From positions 1 to 64,000 of the forward strand of contig NZ_JBGTYY010000004.1 in the NCBI RefSeq assembly GCF_041807705.1: 64,000 bases of DNA, written 5' to 3'. The translations under genes were made by a program, and so were the position numbers. Position 1 is the stretch's first letter. Each line of letters begins with the position of its first letter. A model generated the notes under the pieces. That model ran no database searches, had not been told where the DNA came from, and saw only the letters and a list, made by a program, of their open reading frames with translations. This DNA comes from Mannheimia sp041807705. Lineage in GTDB: Bacteria; Pseudomonadota; Gammaproteobacteria; Enterobacterales; Pasteurellaceae. Shown in pieces: positions 47,771 to 56,678 of this stretch.

Positions 47771-48424
47771 CTAGCTTTCAAGCATAACAACAATAGTCAT
47801 CGCCAAACTAATAAACGGAATAAATGCCAATTTTTCTAATTTCTGCTTTTTTATCCACCAGTAAACGAAGTAATAAAAAATCCCTAACAAACAAGCAATT
47901 AATATCAGCAGTAGCATTTTTTCTATATCGAATAAGGGAGATAAAGCCACTAATAGCAGCATATCACCAGAGCCAAATGTTTCTCTTTTAAATATGAGAA
48001 CGGAAAAGAGAGCAATAAATAAACAAAATAGTATGGTAAACAGTAAAGTTTCGTTGTGGAAAGAATGCAAACTTTCCCATAAAACCAGCAGGAAAATAAT
48101 CCCGATATATCGAGTGTCTGTTAGGTAATAGCAAATATCTAATATGGAAAGAAAACAAAGTAGAATAAAAATTCCGCCAAGCATTGGACTTTCAGAACAA
48201 TACATAATGAGTGGAAAAAGCAGAAAAAAGAGGTTCGCCCATTTTGTTTGCTTGGGTTTTAATGCCGATTGAGCAATAAACTGCCGTTCACTTAACCCAA
48301 GCCGATTAATTGAGTTTACCTCTTGATAAATTTGCTGGTTTATCCGTGTCGCAAATTTCGGAATTTCTGCTTTAAACCAAAATGCCGACAAAAGGGAAAG
48401 GGAGACGGAAAGTAACAGCAACAT
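47771..48424 (-). CDS. pilD: type IV prepilin peptidase
   Basis: Aspartic inner-membrane protease that removes the prepilin leader. The 217-residue protein shows the A24 active-site pair: SILDICYYLTD (about 100) and FGSGDMLLL (about 150, GxGD motif). Seven or so hydrophobic segments are present. The N-terminal cysteine-rich domain (CxxC...CxxC) of enteric PilD/GspO is missing; the protein begins with a single membrane helix and a short basic cytoplasmic loop. It ends the pilABCD operon, three bases after pilC. Confidence 0.88.
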   Translation of the reverse strand: MLLLLSVSLSLLSAFWFKAEIPKFATRINQQIYQEVNSINRLGLSERQFIAQSALKPKQTKWANLFFLLFPLIMYCSESPMLGGIFILLCFLSILDICYYLTDTRYIGIIFLLVLWESLHSFHNETLLFTILFCLFIALFSVLIFKRETFGSGDMLLLVALSPLFDIEKMLLLILIACLLGIFYYFVYWWIKKQKLEKLAFIPFISLAMTIVVMLES

Positions 48425-48427
48425 AAA

Positions 48428-49624
48428 CTACTCCACCAAACTTCCCATATCGAAAATAGGTAAGTACAGCCCAACAATAATAGTGCCGACAATCACGCCC
48501 ATTAATAACATTAACATTGGTTCTAATAATTGGGAAAGAATATCAATTTGGTAATCCAATTTTTGTTGATACATCTCGCTAATGTGTTCGCACATTTTGG
48601 CAACGTTGCCGCTCTGCTCGCCTATCTCAACCATTTGTGGCATATCTAAGCCAAACACATTCGGGTTGATACCTTGTGAAAATTTATAGCCTTGTTGCAA
48701 GAGATTCAGCATAAACTCAATCTCTTTTTGTAATATAGGGTCATCACTTTTTTCAGATAAAAAGGATTTTAATGCCACATCTAACGGAATATGGGCATTC
48801 AGCATTAATGCAACATTTTGGCTAAAAAAGACCATACGAGCTTGCTCTATAATTTGCCGAAAAATAGGGAGCTTAGACAATAACCTGATTTTCAATTTCT
48901 CCACCCAATTTCCTCTTTTTGCAAAAAATGAGAACAAAATGACCGCTAGTAATAATAAAGTGAATAAAAGATTCTTCTGCTCAATTAAACATTGAGAAAG
49001 CGAAAATAAAATTTCAGTAATTAGCGGTAAGGCTTGCTCCTTTGTGCCATAAAGCTCGGCAAATTGCGGCACTATAAAGACCAAAAGCCCGATAGACAGA
49101 AAAAGTGAAATGAATAATACAATGGCAGGATAAAACAAAATTTTCTTCACCTTTTTAGCCAATTTATCAGACTTAACTCTGCTTTCCGACAAGTTGGTTA
49201 AAATCAAACCAAGCTTTCCGCCCTGTTCGCCCATTTTGATCAATTGAATTTCTTGATTAGTGACAAACGTATTTAGCCGTTCTAGTGATTGCGAAAAAGC
49301 ATAACCGCTTTCCATAAGTTGAATAAGCTCACTTAGCCATTGATGTAGCCTGATGTTTCGGCAATTTTGCAAAATCATTGCTAGGGCTTGCTTTAACGGC
49401 ACGGCAGAATTCACTAACAAAGCAAGCTGAGATAAAAATTGGCTAATTTCCTCTTTTTTCGGATTTTGTGAAAACACAAAATTTCTGCTGACACGAATTT
49501 GCTGATAACCTTTAGCAAGCAAGGTATTTTCCAGCTCTTCTCTGCTTGAAGATAATAGTTTCCCCTTACGCTTTTGTTGGAAACGATCCTCCGCTTTCCA
49601 ATGAAATTCATAGATTTTAGCCAT
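48428..49624 (-). CDS. pilC: type IV pilus inner-membrane platform protein
   Basis: Assembly platform that couples the PilB motor to pilin insertion. The 398-residue GspF-family protein has two homologous halves, each with a cytoplasmic helical bundle then membrane segments. Conserved GYAFSQSL and GEQGGKLGLILTNLS (first half), GYKFSQG and EIGEQSGNVAKMCEHISEMY (second half), and a last segment LLEPMLMLLMGVIVGTIIVG. Its start overlaps the pilB stop by eight bases. Confidence 0.93.
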   Translation of the reverse strand: MAKIYEFHWKAEDRFQQKRKGKLLSSSREELENTLLAKGYQQIRVSRNFVFSQNPKKEEISQFLSQLALLVNSAVPLKQALAMILQNCRNIRLHQWLSELIQLMESGYAFSQSLERLNTFVTNQEIQLIKMGEQGGKLGLILTNLSESRVKSDKLAKKVKKILFYPAIVLFISLFLSIGLLVFIVPQFAELYGTKEQALPLITEILFSLSQCLIEQKNLLFTLLLLAVILFSFFAKRGNWVEKLKIRLLSKLPIFRQIIEQARMVFFSQNVALMLNAHIPLDVALKSFLSEKSDDPILQKEIEFMLNLLQQGYKFSQGINPNVFGLDMPQMVEIGEQSGNVAKMCEHISEMYQQKLDYQIDILSQLLEPMLMLLMGVIVGTIIVGLYLPIFDMGSLVE

Positions 49625-51008
49625 TGCCTAATACCCTCAAAATTTCAGCCTGATCGGTTTTCCCTTCCGCTAATTTTTCTTTTGCACTTTCATATAGGGT
49701 TACAAAATCTAAACAAGCGGTCGTTTTTTCAAAATTTTTTGCAGATCGGCTAAAAAGCTGATACACCCCAATTCTACCTTTGTATCCTTGATAGCAATGC
49801 TCACAGCCAATTCCACCGCATTTTATGCAAATTCGTCTTAACAACCGTTGAGCCACTACCAGCAGTAATGAATTTTGTAACTCGTACTCTTTTATTCCAA
49901 GTTGCAATAATCGCTCTATGGCAGAAGGGGCATCATTGGTGTGCAAGGTGGAAAGCACTAAATGCCCTGTTTGAGCAGCTCTGAGGGCAATTTCCGCACT
50001 CTCTTCATCACGAATTTCCCCTAGCATAACGATGTCTGGGTCTTGACGAAGAAAAGTTCTCAACAGTTGGTTGAAATCCAAATTAATCCCTCTATTTACT
50101 TGGGTTTGGATTATCCCTTCTATCTCAATTTCAATCGGATCTTCAGCGGTTAAAATATGCTTTTCACTACTATTGAGATGACTTAATGCACTATAAAGGG
50201 TAATACTTTTCCCACTACCCGTTGGCCCTGTTACTAAAATTAAGCCTTGTGGCTGATTAAGGGCATTGAGCAATATTGCTTTTTGGCTTGGGTTAAAACC
50301 TAACTCTAAAAAATCCAAATTAGTCGGTTTATTCTTTTGAAGCCGAAGAACGACTTTTTCGCCGAAATGAGTTGGCAAAGTTGAAACACGGAAATCTAAG
50401 GTTTCCGCTAAAATCGTTTTGAAATGAAATTGTCCATCTTGCGGCAAGCGAGTTTCACTAATATCAAGTTTTGCCAATAACTTAATGCGAGAAATCAACC
50501 TACTAGATAAACTTTGCGGAAGCGTTTTATAAATATGCAGTACGCCATCAATTCGTAGTCGAATGAGTAATTTCTCTTTTTGTGGCTCTAAATGGATATC
50601 TGAGGCGTTATTTTTTAAACAGAATTTAAATAAATTATCTAAAATTTGGATAATCGGATCATTTCTATCCACTTGTTCTGAATTTGTTATCGAATACGTT
50701 GCATTCTCCTCATAAATTTCACTCTGCACACTACTCTGCTCTGGTGAAAGTGCGTTGAGCAAAAACTTCAATTCATCGGAGGAAATCAAAACAGGCTCAA
50801 TTTGCTTATGGTAGATAAAAGCAAAAATTTCACAGGCACTGATATTTTGCATATCATCAACCGCCAACCATAACTGTGATTGCGTTTCTTTCAGCGGAAT
50901 AGCCAAATATCGCAATAAAATCTGTTTTTCATTGCAATTTTTCTGCCACTGCTCGCTCGAAATTTCAATCATTTCTTGGCTGGTTAAATCAGTAACTGAA
51001 TACGTCAT
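49617..51008 (-). CDS. pilB: type IV pilus extension ATPase
   Basis: Hexameric GspE-family motor that powers pilus assembly. In the 463-residue protein the catalytic core has Walker A GPTGSGKSITLYSAL (about 258-272), the Asp box, Walker B DIVMLGEIRDEESAE and the His box TGHLVLSTLHTND. A C-terminal tetracysteine zinc site is present in CIKCGGIGCEHC. The N-terminal domain is shorter than in Pseudomonas PilB. GAGGAAATCAAA precedes the ATG. It is the second gene of the pilABCD competence operon. Confidence 0.94.
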   Translation of the reverse strand: MTYSVTDLTSQEMIEISSEQWQKNCNEKQILLRYLAIPLKETQSQLWLAVDDMQNISACEIFAFIYHKQIEPVLISSDELKFLLNALSPEQSSVQSEIYEENATYSITNSEQVDRNDPIIQILDNLFKFCLKNNASDIHLEPQKEKLLIRLRIDGVLHIYKTLPQSLSSRLISRIKLLAKLDISETRLPQDGQFHFKTILAETLDFRVSTLPTHFGEKVVLRLQKNKPTNLDFLELGFNPSQKAILLNALNQPQGLILVTGPTGSGKSITLYSALSHLNSSEKHILTAEDPIEIEIEGIIQTQVNRGINLDFNQLLRTFLRQDPDIVMLGEIRDEESAEIALRAAQTGHLVLSTLHTNDAPSAIERLLQLGIKEYELQNSLLLVVAQRLLRRICIKCGGIGCEHCYQGYKGRIGVYQLFSRSAKNFEKTTACLDFVTLYESAKEKLAEGKTDQAEILRVLGNG

Positions 51009-51028
51009 TTTGATTTCCTCAAGATGAA

Positions 51029-51508
51029 TTAACCGTTTGATGTAACTGTTGTATTACAGAATCCAGCCGGGAAGAGGCTGGTATCTTTACCACTACAACT
51101 CGATGACCAACTAATAGTGTTGTTTTCAAATTTTGGTGTTAACGTATAACTGTAACCATTAAGCGAGCCTTTGCCTGTAACGGTAATCACACCTTTATTT
51201 ACGCTAATCGAATTGAGGTATTTAGTGTCATTACTATTCGCTTTATTGGCTTGAATACCATTTGTGCCTCCAGAACAATTATCCAGTCCGCTACCGTTAT
51301 AAATACAGAGTTCAACATCTGATTTATATGAAGCCGAAGCTCTTAACAGCTCAGAAAGTGCCGCCTTTTGGGTGTAGGAGTTGTAAGACGGAATGGCAAT
51401 GGTTGCCAAAATGGCAATAATCGCAATTACGATCATCAATTCAATTAAGGTAAATGCCCGATGAAGTTGGCGAATACCAAGCGGTCGAAAATGTACAATT
51501 TTTTGCAT
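51029..51508 (-). CDS. pilA: type IV pilin subunit
   Basis: Major pilin needed for transformation. The 159-residue prepilin has an 18-residue leader, then the pilin helix FTLIELMIVIAIIAILATIA with Glu at +5. The residue before the cleavage point is Ala (LHRA|FTL), not the usual Gly. Four cysteines in ELC...DNC and SSC...GFC give two likely disulfides, the second forming the D-loop. AAGGAA precedes the ATG. A CRP-S candidate lies about 90-110 bases upstream. Confidence 0.94.
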   Translation of the reverse strand: MQKIVHFRPLGIRQLHRAFTLIELMIVIAIIAILATIAIPSYNSYTQKAALSELLRASASYKSDVELCIYNGSGLDNCSGGTNGIQANKANSNDTKYLNSISVNKGVITVTGKGSLNGYSYTLTPKFENNTISWSSSCSGKDTSLFPAGFCNTTVTSNG

Positions 51509-51595
51509 ATAAATTCCTTATGAATAAAAAGCCAAAAAAGTCTGGCGATGAAAGTGTGCAAATTTTTTGAAATTCTTGCGATAAGCAAATTTCAA

Positions 51596-51618
51596 TTTTT
51601 CGACGCAGATCGAAAAAA
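51596..51618. promoter_or_regulatory. candidate CRP-S site upstream of pilA
   Basis: TTTTTCGA (51596-51603), CGCAGA, TCGAAAAAA (51610-51618) is a symmetrical site. Compared with CRP-S TGCGA-N6-TCGCA, it keeps the diagnostic C and G of each arm and changes one base symmetrically (TTCGA/TCGAA). It lies between the diverging pilA and radA genes. Confidence 0.5.
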
Positions 51619-51689
51619 TAATATTTCCATCTGTTTATTCATACAGTTTTTTGCTAGAATTTCACAAATTTGAAGATTGAGGATTAAAA

Positions 51690-53069
51690 ATGGCAAAAGC
51701 ACCTAAAACCGCCTATGTTTGTAATGATTGCGGTGCAGAATATGCCCGCTGGATGGGGCAATGCAAAGAATGCAAGGCTTGGAATGCAATTAGTGAAGTG
51801 CGATTAATTTCGAGTAAAGAAACCGCAAAATCTGACCGCTTTAGTGGCTATGCAGGGGAAACCTCAGGCAAAGTTCAGGCTCTTTCCGATATTAGCTTGC
51901 AAGAAGTGCCTCGCTTTAGTAGTGGTTTTAATGAACTAGATCGTGTGCTAGGTGGTGGTGTTGTGCCAGGTTCGGCTATTTTGATTGGTGGGCATCCGGG
52001 AGCAGGAAAAAGTACATTGTTACTGCAAGTGATGTGCGGCTTGGCTCAACATCTCCCTACTCTTTACGTAACAGGTGAGGAATCATTACAACAGGTGGCA
52101 ATGCGATCGAATCGTTTAGGCTTACCAACGGCAAATCTGAAAATGTTGTCTGAAACCTCTGTCGAGCATATTTGCAATATTGCAGACCAAGAAAAACCGA
52201 AGATTATGGTGATTGACTCGATTCAAGTGATGCACTTGTCGGATATTCAATCCTCTCCAGGCAGTGTTTCACAAGTGCGTGAATGTGCATCTTTCCTTAC
52301 CCGCTACGCCAAAACCCGCCAAGTGGCGATTATTATGGTTGGGCACGTCACTAAAGATGGCACGCTTGCCGGCCCGAAAGTATTGGAACACGCTATTGAT
52401 GCCTCATTACTGCTTGAAGGCGAATCAGATTCTCGGTTTAGAACCCTGCGTAGCCAGAAAAACCGTTTCGGTGCGGTGAATGAATTAGGCGTATTTGCGA
52501 TGACGGAACTTGGCTTAAAAGAAGTTAAAAACCCGTCTGCTATTTTCTTAAGCCGTAGCGAAGAGCAAACACCGGGCAGCTCTGTAATGGTATTGTGGGA
52601 AGGTACTCGCCCGTTACTTGTTGAAATTCAGGCATTGGTTGATCACTCAATGCTTGCGAACCCTCGTCGTGTGGCGGTGGGGTTAGATCATAACCGTTTA
52701 TCGCTATTACTGGCGGTTTTACATCGACACGGTGGGCTGCAAATGTCGGATCAAGATGTCTTTGTGAATGTAGTAGGTGGCGTGAAAGTAACAGAAACCA
52801 GTGCCGATTTAGCCTTAATTTTAGCGTTAATTTCCAGCTTCCGTAATCGCCCGTTACCGCAGGATTTGGTAATTTTTGGGGAAGTCGGCTTAGCAGGGGA
52901 AATCCGCCCGGTTACCAGTGGGCAAGAGCGTATTAGTGAGGCGGCAAAACACGGCTTTAAACGGGCGATTATTCCTCACGGCAATGCCCCGAAAAAGGCA
53001 ATTAAAGATATGCAGGTGTTCACTGTAAAAAAACTCAGTGATGCATTAGATATTCTTTATAACCTCTAA
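51690..53069 (+). CDS. radA: DNA repair protein RadA (Sms)
   Basis: RecA-like ATPase/helicase that extends recombination D-loops; in naturally transformable bacteria it also helps integrate DNA. The 459-residue protein has the zinc finger CNDCGAEYARWMGQCKEC (residues 11-28), Walker A GGHPGAGKSTLLLQ (about 97), the RadA-specific KNRFG motif and a C-terminal Lon-like domain (from about 285; GEVGLAGEIRPV). It diverges from the pil operon and ends at an uptake-signal hairpin. Confidence 0.96.
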   Translation: MAKAPKTAYVCNDCGAEYARWMGQCKECKAWNAISEVRLISSKETAKSDRFSGYAGETSGKVQALSDISLQEVPRFSSGFNELDRVLGGGVVPGSAILIGGHPGAGKSTLLLQVMCGLAQHLPTLYVTGEESLQQVAMRSNRLGLPTANLKMLSETSVEHICNIADQEKPKIMVIDSIQVMHLSDIQSSPGSVSQVRECASFLTRYAKTRQVAIIMVGHVTKDGTLAGPKVLEHAIDASLLLEGESDSRFRTLRSQKNRFGAVNELGVFAMTELGLKEVKNPSAIFLSRSEEQTPGSSVMVLWEGTRPLLVEIQALVDHSMLANPRRVAVGLDHNRLSLLLAVLHRHGGLQMSDQDVFVNVVGGVKVTETSADLALILALISSFRNRPLPQDLVIFGEVGLAGEIRPVTSGQERISEAAKHGFKRAIIPHGNAPKKAIKDMQVFTVKKLSDALDILYNL

Positions 53070-53077
53070 AATTAAGA

Positions 53078-53106
53078 ACCGCTTGTAAGTCTGTCTTACA
53101 AGCGGT
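53078..53106. terminator. uptake-signal hairpin after radA
   Basis: ACCGCTTGTAAG (53078-53089) is perfectly mirrored by CTTACAAGCGGT (53095-53106) with a five-base loop, then CTGTTTTA. It ends radA and the convergent small gene. Confidence 0.75.
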
Positions 53107-53123
53107 CTGTTTTAGGTAAAAAT

Positions 53124-53354
53124 TTACGAATGTGCAGTTGTCGGTTGATTCGCTTTGAAAATATAGTACAAATTAATGCACACCACCAACGCATTTAAGC
53201 CGGTAACAGGAATCGAGCCAATCAGCAACCCATAAGCAACGAAACAGGCACAACCCAGCGAATTGACCACCCGCAGTTTAATCACATCTTTTAACAAAAA
53301 AGAACAGGCAACTAAAATCATCGCCACATAGCCAAGTATTTCAATATAGTCCAT
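53124..53354 (-). CDS. small YgjV-like inner-membrane protein
   Basis: The 76-residue protein has three hydrophobic segments (about 5-20, 27-45, 50-68). The middle contains LRVVNSLGCACFVAYGLLIG, which resembles a PQ-loop/SemiSWEET or YgjV-family unit, half the size of E. coli YgjV. A very good binding site (GAGGAGG) precedes the ATG. It lies between radA and folA and is transcribed with folA's strand but separated from it by a terminator. Function unknown; a half-size transporter-like protein that would need to dimerise is one possibility. Confidence 0.65.
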   Translation of the reverse strand: MDYIEILGYVAMILVACSFLLKDVIKLRVVNSLGCACFVAYGLLIGSIPVTGLNALVVCINLYYIFKANQPTTAHS

Positions 53355-53375
53355 TTAGAACCTCCTCAAATAAAA

Positions 53376-53409
53376 TAAACAGCCGATATTTTAAAGGCTG
53401 TTTTTTTAT
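53376..53409. terminator. folA terminator
   Basis: AACAGCC (53378-53384) pairs with GGCTGTT (53396-53402). On the minus strand TATTTTATTT follows the stem; on the plus strand a T7 run follows. It probably ends folA. Confidence 0.65.
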
Positions 53410-53473
53410 TTGTATCTAGCTCCAAAAATAGCAAAGGTTTGCGTTCACATTTTTGCTTTTAACCGCTTAGTTA

Positions 53474-53968
53474 TTAAGCAGATTTTCGTTCTAAACGCAT
53501 AAAACAGCAGCGTAACGGGTTATTTTCATCAATTTCTGACCACTTCGCTTCTATTAACGCCCAATTTTGTTCATCAAATTCAAAGAAAGTATCTCCCTCA
53601 ATTTCTGCTTGAATCTCGGTTAAATAAAGCCTTTCTGCTAGTGGTAAGGCTTGCTTAAACAGTTCTCCCCCACCAATAATCATTATTTCCTCTGTATTTG
53701 CAAAATTTTTTGCTAATTCGACCGCTTGTTCAAGCGATTGTGCCGCATAAGCCCCTTCCATTGTAAAACCTGAACGGGAAAGAATAATATTAGGACGTTT
53801 TGGCAATAGCCTACCAATTGATTCATAGGTTTTTCGCCCCATAATCACAGGTTTGCCAACCGTATTTTGGCGAAACCACGCTAAATCCACAGGTAAATGC
53901 CACGGCATTTGGTTATCTTTGCCAATAACCTTATTCTTTGTTCGAGCAACAATCAGGCTAATTTTCAT
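53474..53968 (-). CDS. folA: dihydrofolate reductase
   Basis: Reduces dihydrofolate to tetrahydrofolate with NADPH; target of trimethoprim. The 164-residue chain starts ISLIVARTKNKVIGKDNQMPWHLPVDL in overlapping blocks, with the catalytic acidic residue (Asp28 region, PVDLAWFR). GRKTYESIGR and IIGGGELFKQAL are NADPH-binding blocks. The length matches bacterial FolA. Its own ATG lies after a short AT-rich leader with AGGAGAAA. Confidence 0.96.
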   Translation of the reverse strand: MKISLIVARTKNKVIGKDNQMPWHLPVDLAWFRQNTVGKPVIMGRKTYESIGRLLPKRPNIILSRSGFTMEGAYAAQSLEQAVELAKNFANTEEIMIIGGGELFKQALPLAERLYLTEIQAEIEGDTFFEFDEQNWALIEAKWSEIDENNPLRCCFMRLERKSA

Positions 53969-54079
53969 TTTTTCTCCTATTATGCAATTTGGTTCAATTT
54001 TATATCAAATTAAACGTGATTTTACACCTTAAAAATGATAATTTTATTCGCATAATTTCTAAAGATAAGTGAAATCATT

Positions 54080-55180
54080 ATGTCAAAAACTATCGTCATT
54101 AAATTTGGCACCAGCACTCTCACACACGGCACTAAAAGTTTAAGCCGTCCTTATATGTTAGAGCTGGTAAAACAGATTGCTCAACTTCACCAAAATCATC
54201 GAGTTATCGTTGTAACCTCTGGGGCCGCTGCTGCCGGGCGTGATTATTTAGGACACCCTGAACTCCCTAAAACCTTAGCCTCTAAGCAAATGTTAGCAGC
54301 GGTCGGGCAAAGTCAGCTCATTCGAGTGTGGGAAAATTTATTCGATATTTATAATATCCATATCGGGCAGATGCTCTTAACCCGAGCCGATCTGGACGAT
54401 CGTGAACGTTTCCTCAATGCCCGTGATACGCTTGATGCTCTGCTTGCTCAAAAAATTATTCCCGTGATTAATGAAAACGACGCCGTTGCCACCGAAGAAT
54501 TTAAAGTCGGCGATAACGATAATTTATCGGCTTTAGTTGCGATTTTGGCTCAAGCGGATCAGCTCTATTTATTAACCGACCAAGAGGGCTTATTCAGTGC
54601 CGACCCTCGCTCGAACCCTGATGCCAAACTGCTCTCGGTGGTGGAAAAAATCACGCCTGAAATCCGCCAAATTGCCGGTGGCAGTTCAACCGGATTAGGC
54701 ACGGGCGGTATGAGTACTAAAATTACGGCTGCAGATATTGCCACCCGTTCAGGCGTGGAAACTATTATTGCCTCTGGCTCTCGCCCAAATGTGTTGGTGG
54801 ATTTAGCTAATGGCGAAAACATCGGGAGTAAATTTTTAGTGCAATCTGACCGCTTGGAAGGCAGAAAGCGTTGGCTTTTTGCTGCACCTCAAGTGGGGGA
54901 AATCGTTGTCGATTCAGGAGCAGAGCAAGCCTTGCTTCAACATAAATCACTCTTACCTGTAGGCGTTGCTCAAATCAAAGGCGAATTTACACGAGGTGAA
55001 GTGATTAAAATCTTCAACCAAGAAGGAAAAGCGATTGCATTAGGCATTGCTCGTTATAGTAGCGAGGCATTGATCCGTATCAAAGGTAAAAAATCTAAAG
55101 AAATTGAATCTTTACTCGGCTATGAGTTTGGTTCTGTTGCCGTACATAGTGATGAAATGGTGGTGTATCAATGGAATTAG
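54080..55180 (+). CDS. proB: glutamate 5-kinase
   Basis: First step of proline synthesis; feedback-inhibited by proline. In the 366-residue protein the amino-acid kinase domain (1-260) shows VIKFGTSTLTHG, VTSGAAAAGRDYLG, INENDAV and GTGGMSTKITAA; a PUA domain (about 275-360; GEIVVDSGAEQALL) follows. proA is not adjacent. The stop lies inside the next gene by ten bases. Confidence 0.96.
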   Translation: MSKTIVIKFGTSTLTHGTKSLSRPYMLELVKQIAQLHQNHRVIVVTSGAAAAGRDYLGHPELPKTLASKQMLAAVGQSQLIRVWENLFDIYNIHIGQMLLTRADLDDRERFLNARDTLDALLAQKIIPVINENDAVATEEFKVGDNDNLSALVAILAQADQLYLLTDQEGLFSADPRSNPDAKLLSVVEKITPEIRQIAGGSSTGLGTGGMSTKITAADIATRSGVETIIASGSRPNVLVDLANGENIGSKFLVQSDRLEGRKRWLFAAPQVGEIVVDSGAEQALLQHKSLLPVGVAQIKGEFTRGEVIKIFNQEGKAIALGIARYSSEALIRIKGKKSKEIESLLGYEFGSVAVHSDEMVVYQWN

Positions 55181-55935
55181 GCATTGATGTTTTAGCAATT
55201 TTGTTCCTAGTCGCCACAGTCGCTGGTTTTATTGATGCGATTGCAGGCGGTGGTGGTTTGCTTACTATTCCGGCTCTAATGGCAGCAGGATTACCGCCTG
55301 CAATGGCATTAGGTACAAATAAGCTGCAAGCCTGCGGTGGCTCATTCTCCTCTTCTTTTTACTTTATTCGCCAAAAAGCGGTTAATTTAAAACAAATATG
55401 GCTACTCATTTTGTGTACGTTTATCGGTTCGGCTGCTGGTACTATTTTTGTTCAAAATATTGATGTGGAATTTTTGAAAACGTTACTCCCATTTTTAATT
55501 TTGATTATTGGTATCTACTTTTTAGTCAGCCCAAGCGTGGGAGATGAAGATCGCAAACAGCGAATTAGCTTTACTACATTTGCCTTTACTGCTTCCGTTG
55601 CTCTCGGTTTTTATGATGGTATGTTCGGACCTGCAACCGGGTCATTTATTACATTAGCTTTTATTTTGTTACTGGGTTTTAATCTGCCCAAAGCCGTTGT
55701 ACACGCCAAAGTGATTAATTTTACCTCAAATTTTGCTTCACTGATTTTCTTCACTATTGGTGGTGCTGTAGTTTGGAAAGTGGGATTAATTATGATGGTA
55801 GGGCAATTTATCGGTGGTACACTTGGGGCTAAAATGGTAATGACAAAAGGCAAAAAATTAATCCGCCCAATGCTGGTAACGATGTCTTTTATTATGGTAG
55901 CGAAAATGCTCTACGAACAAGGAATTTTTAATTAG
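55171..55935 (+). CDS. TSUP-family membrane transporter (YfcA-like)
   Basis: The 254-residue protein has about eight hydrophobic segments and the TauE/SafE family's duplicated motif: FIDAIAGGGGLLTIPALMAAG (in two halves, about 22-42) and ALGFYDGMFGPATGSF (about 145-160). ALGTNKLQACGGS is a further family block. TSUP proteins carry sulfur oxyanions or organic anions; the substrate here is unknown. It overlaps proB by ten bases and precedes nth by two, forming a tight proB-tsup-nth run. Confidence 0.87.
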   Translation: MELGIDVLAILFLVATVAGFIDAIAGGGGLLTIPALMAAGLPPAMALGTNKLQACGGSFSSSFYFIRQKAVNLKQIWLLILCTFIGSAAGTIFVQNIDVEFLKTLLPFLILIIGIYFLVSPSVGDEDRKQRISFTTFAFTASVALGFYDGMFGPATGSFITLAFILLLGFNLPKAVVHAKVINFTSNFASLIFFTIGGAVVWKVGLIMMVGQFIGGTLGAKMVMTKGKKLIRPMLVTMSFIMVAKMLYEQGIFN

Positions 55936-55937
55936 CA

Positions 55938-56570
55938 ATGAATAAAGCAAAACGTGTTGAAATTTTAACTCGCTTACGCAATGAAAACCCAAAGCCGACA
56001 ACGGAACTGAATTATAGCAATCCATTTGAATTATTGATTGCGGTTATTCTTTCTGCACAAGCAACAGACAAAGGGGTAAACAAAGCAACGGATAAATTAT
56101 TCCCTGTTGCTAATACACCACAGGCAATTTTAGATTTAGGCGTAGATGGCTTAAAAGAGTACATTAAAACGATCGGTTTATTTAATAGCAAAGCGGAAAA
56201 TATTATCAAAACTTGCCGAGATCTGATTGAAAAACATAACGGCGAAGTGCCAGAAGATCGTGATGCTCTCGAAGCTCTTGCTGGCGTGGGTAGAAAAACT
56301 GCTAATGTGGTGATGAATACTGCTTTTGGACACCCTACCATTGCTGTGGATACCCATATTTTCCGCGTATCTAATCGTACAAATTTTGCCCCTGGTAAAA
56401 ATGTTGTGCAGGTTGAAGAAAAGTTACTTAAAGTTGTTCCTGATGAATTTAAAGTAGATGTTCATCATTGGTTGATTTTACACGGTCGTTACACTTGCGT
56501 TGCCCGCAAGCCTCGTTGTGGCTCGTGCATTATTGAAGATTTGTGCGAGTTTAAGGAAAAGACTGAATAA
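55938..56570 (+). CDS. nth: endonuclease III
   Basis: DNA glycosylase/AP lyase for oxidised pyrimidines. The 210-residue protein has the helix-hairpin-helix with catalytic lysine in LAGVGRKTANVV (about 114-125), the catalytic Asp in AVDTHIFRVSN (about 136-146) and the C-terminal [4Fe-4S] ligands C-x6-C-x2-C-x5-C in CVARKPRCGSCIIEDLC. Normal length. It begins two bases after the TSUP gene. Confidence 0.97.
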   Translation: MNKAKRVEILTRLRNENPKPTTELNYSNPFELLIAVILSAQATDKGVNKATDKLFPVANTPQAILDLGVDGLKEYIKTIGLFNSKAENIIKTCRDLIEKHNGEVPEDRDALEALAGVGRKTANVVMNTAFGHPTIAVDTHIFRVSNRTNFAPGKNVVQVEEKLLKVVPDEFKVDVHHWLILHGRYTCVARKPRCGSCIIEDLCEFKEKTE

Positions 56571-56596
56571 GATTATCTGATTATATTAATAAATAA

Positions 56597-56620
56597 CTCC
56601 CCTCTTTAGAAAAGAGGGGA
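56597..56620. repeat. solo CTCCCCTCTTT hairpin
   Basis: CCCCTCTTT and AAAGAGGGG pair around AGAA. It matches the inner hairpin of the MITE-like element at 35091-35244. It lies between nth and cca and could double as a weak terminator. Confidence 0.5.
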
Positions 56621-56678
56621 ACTAAATCGAGCGTAAAATAAATACAACAAGCGGTTATATTTTGAGAGAATTTTACAA

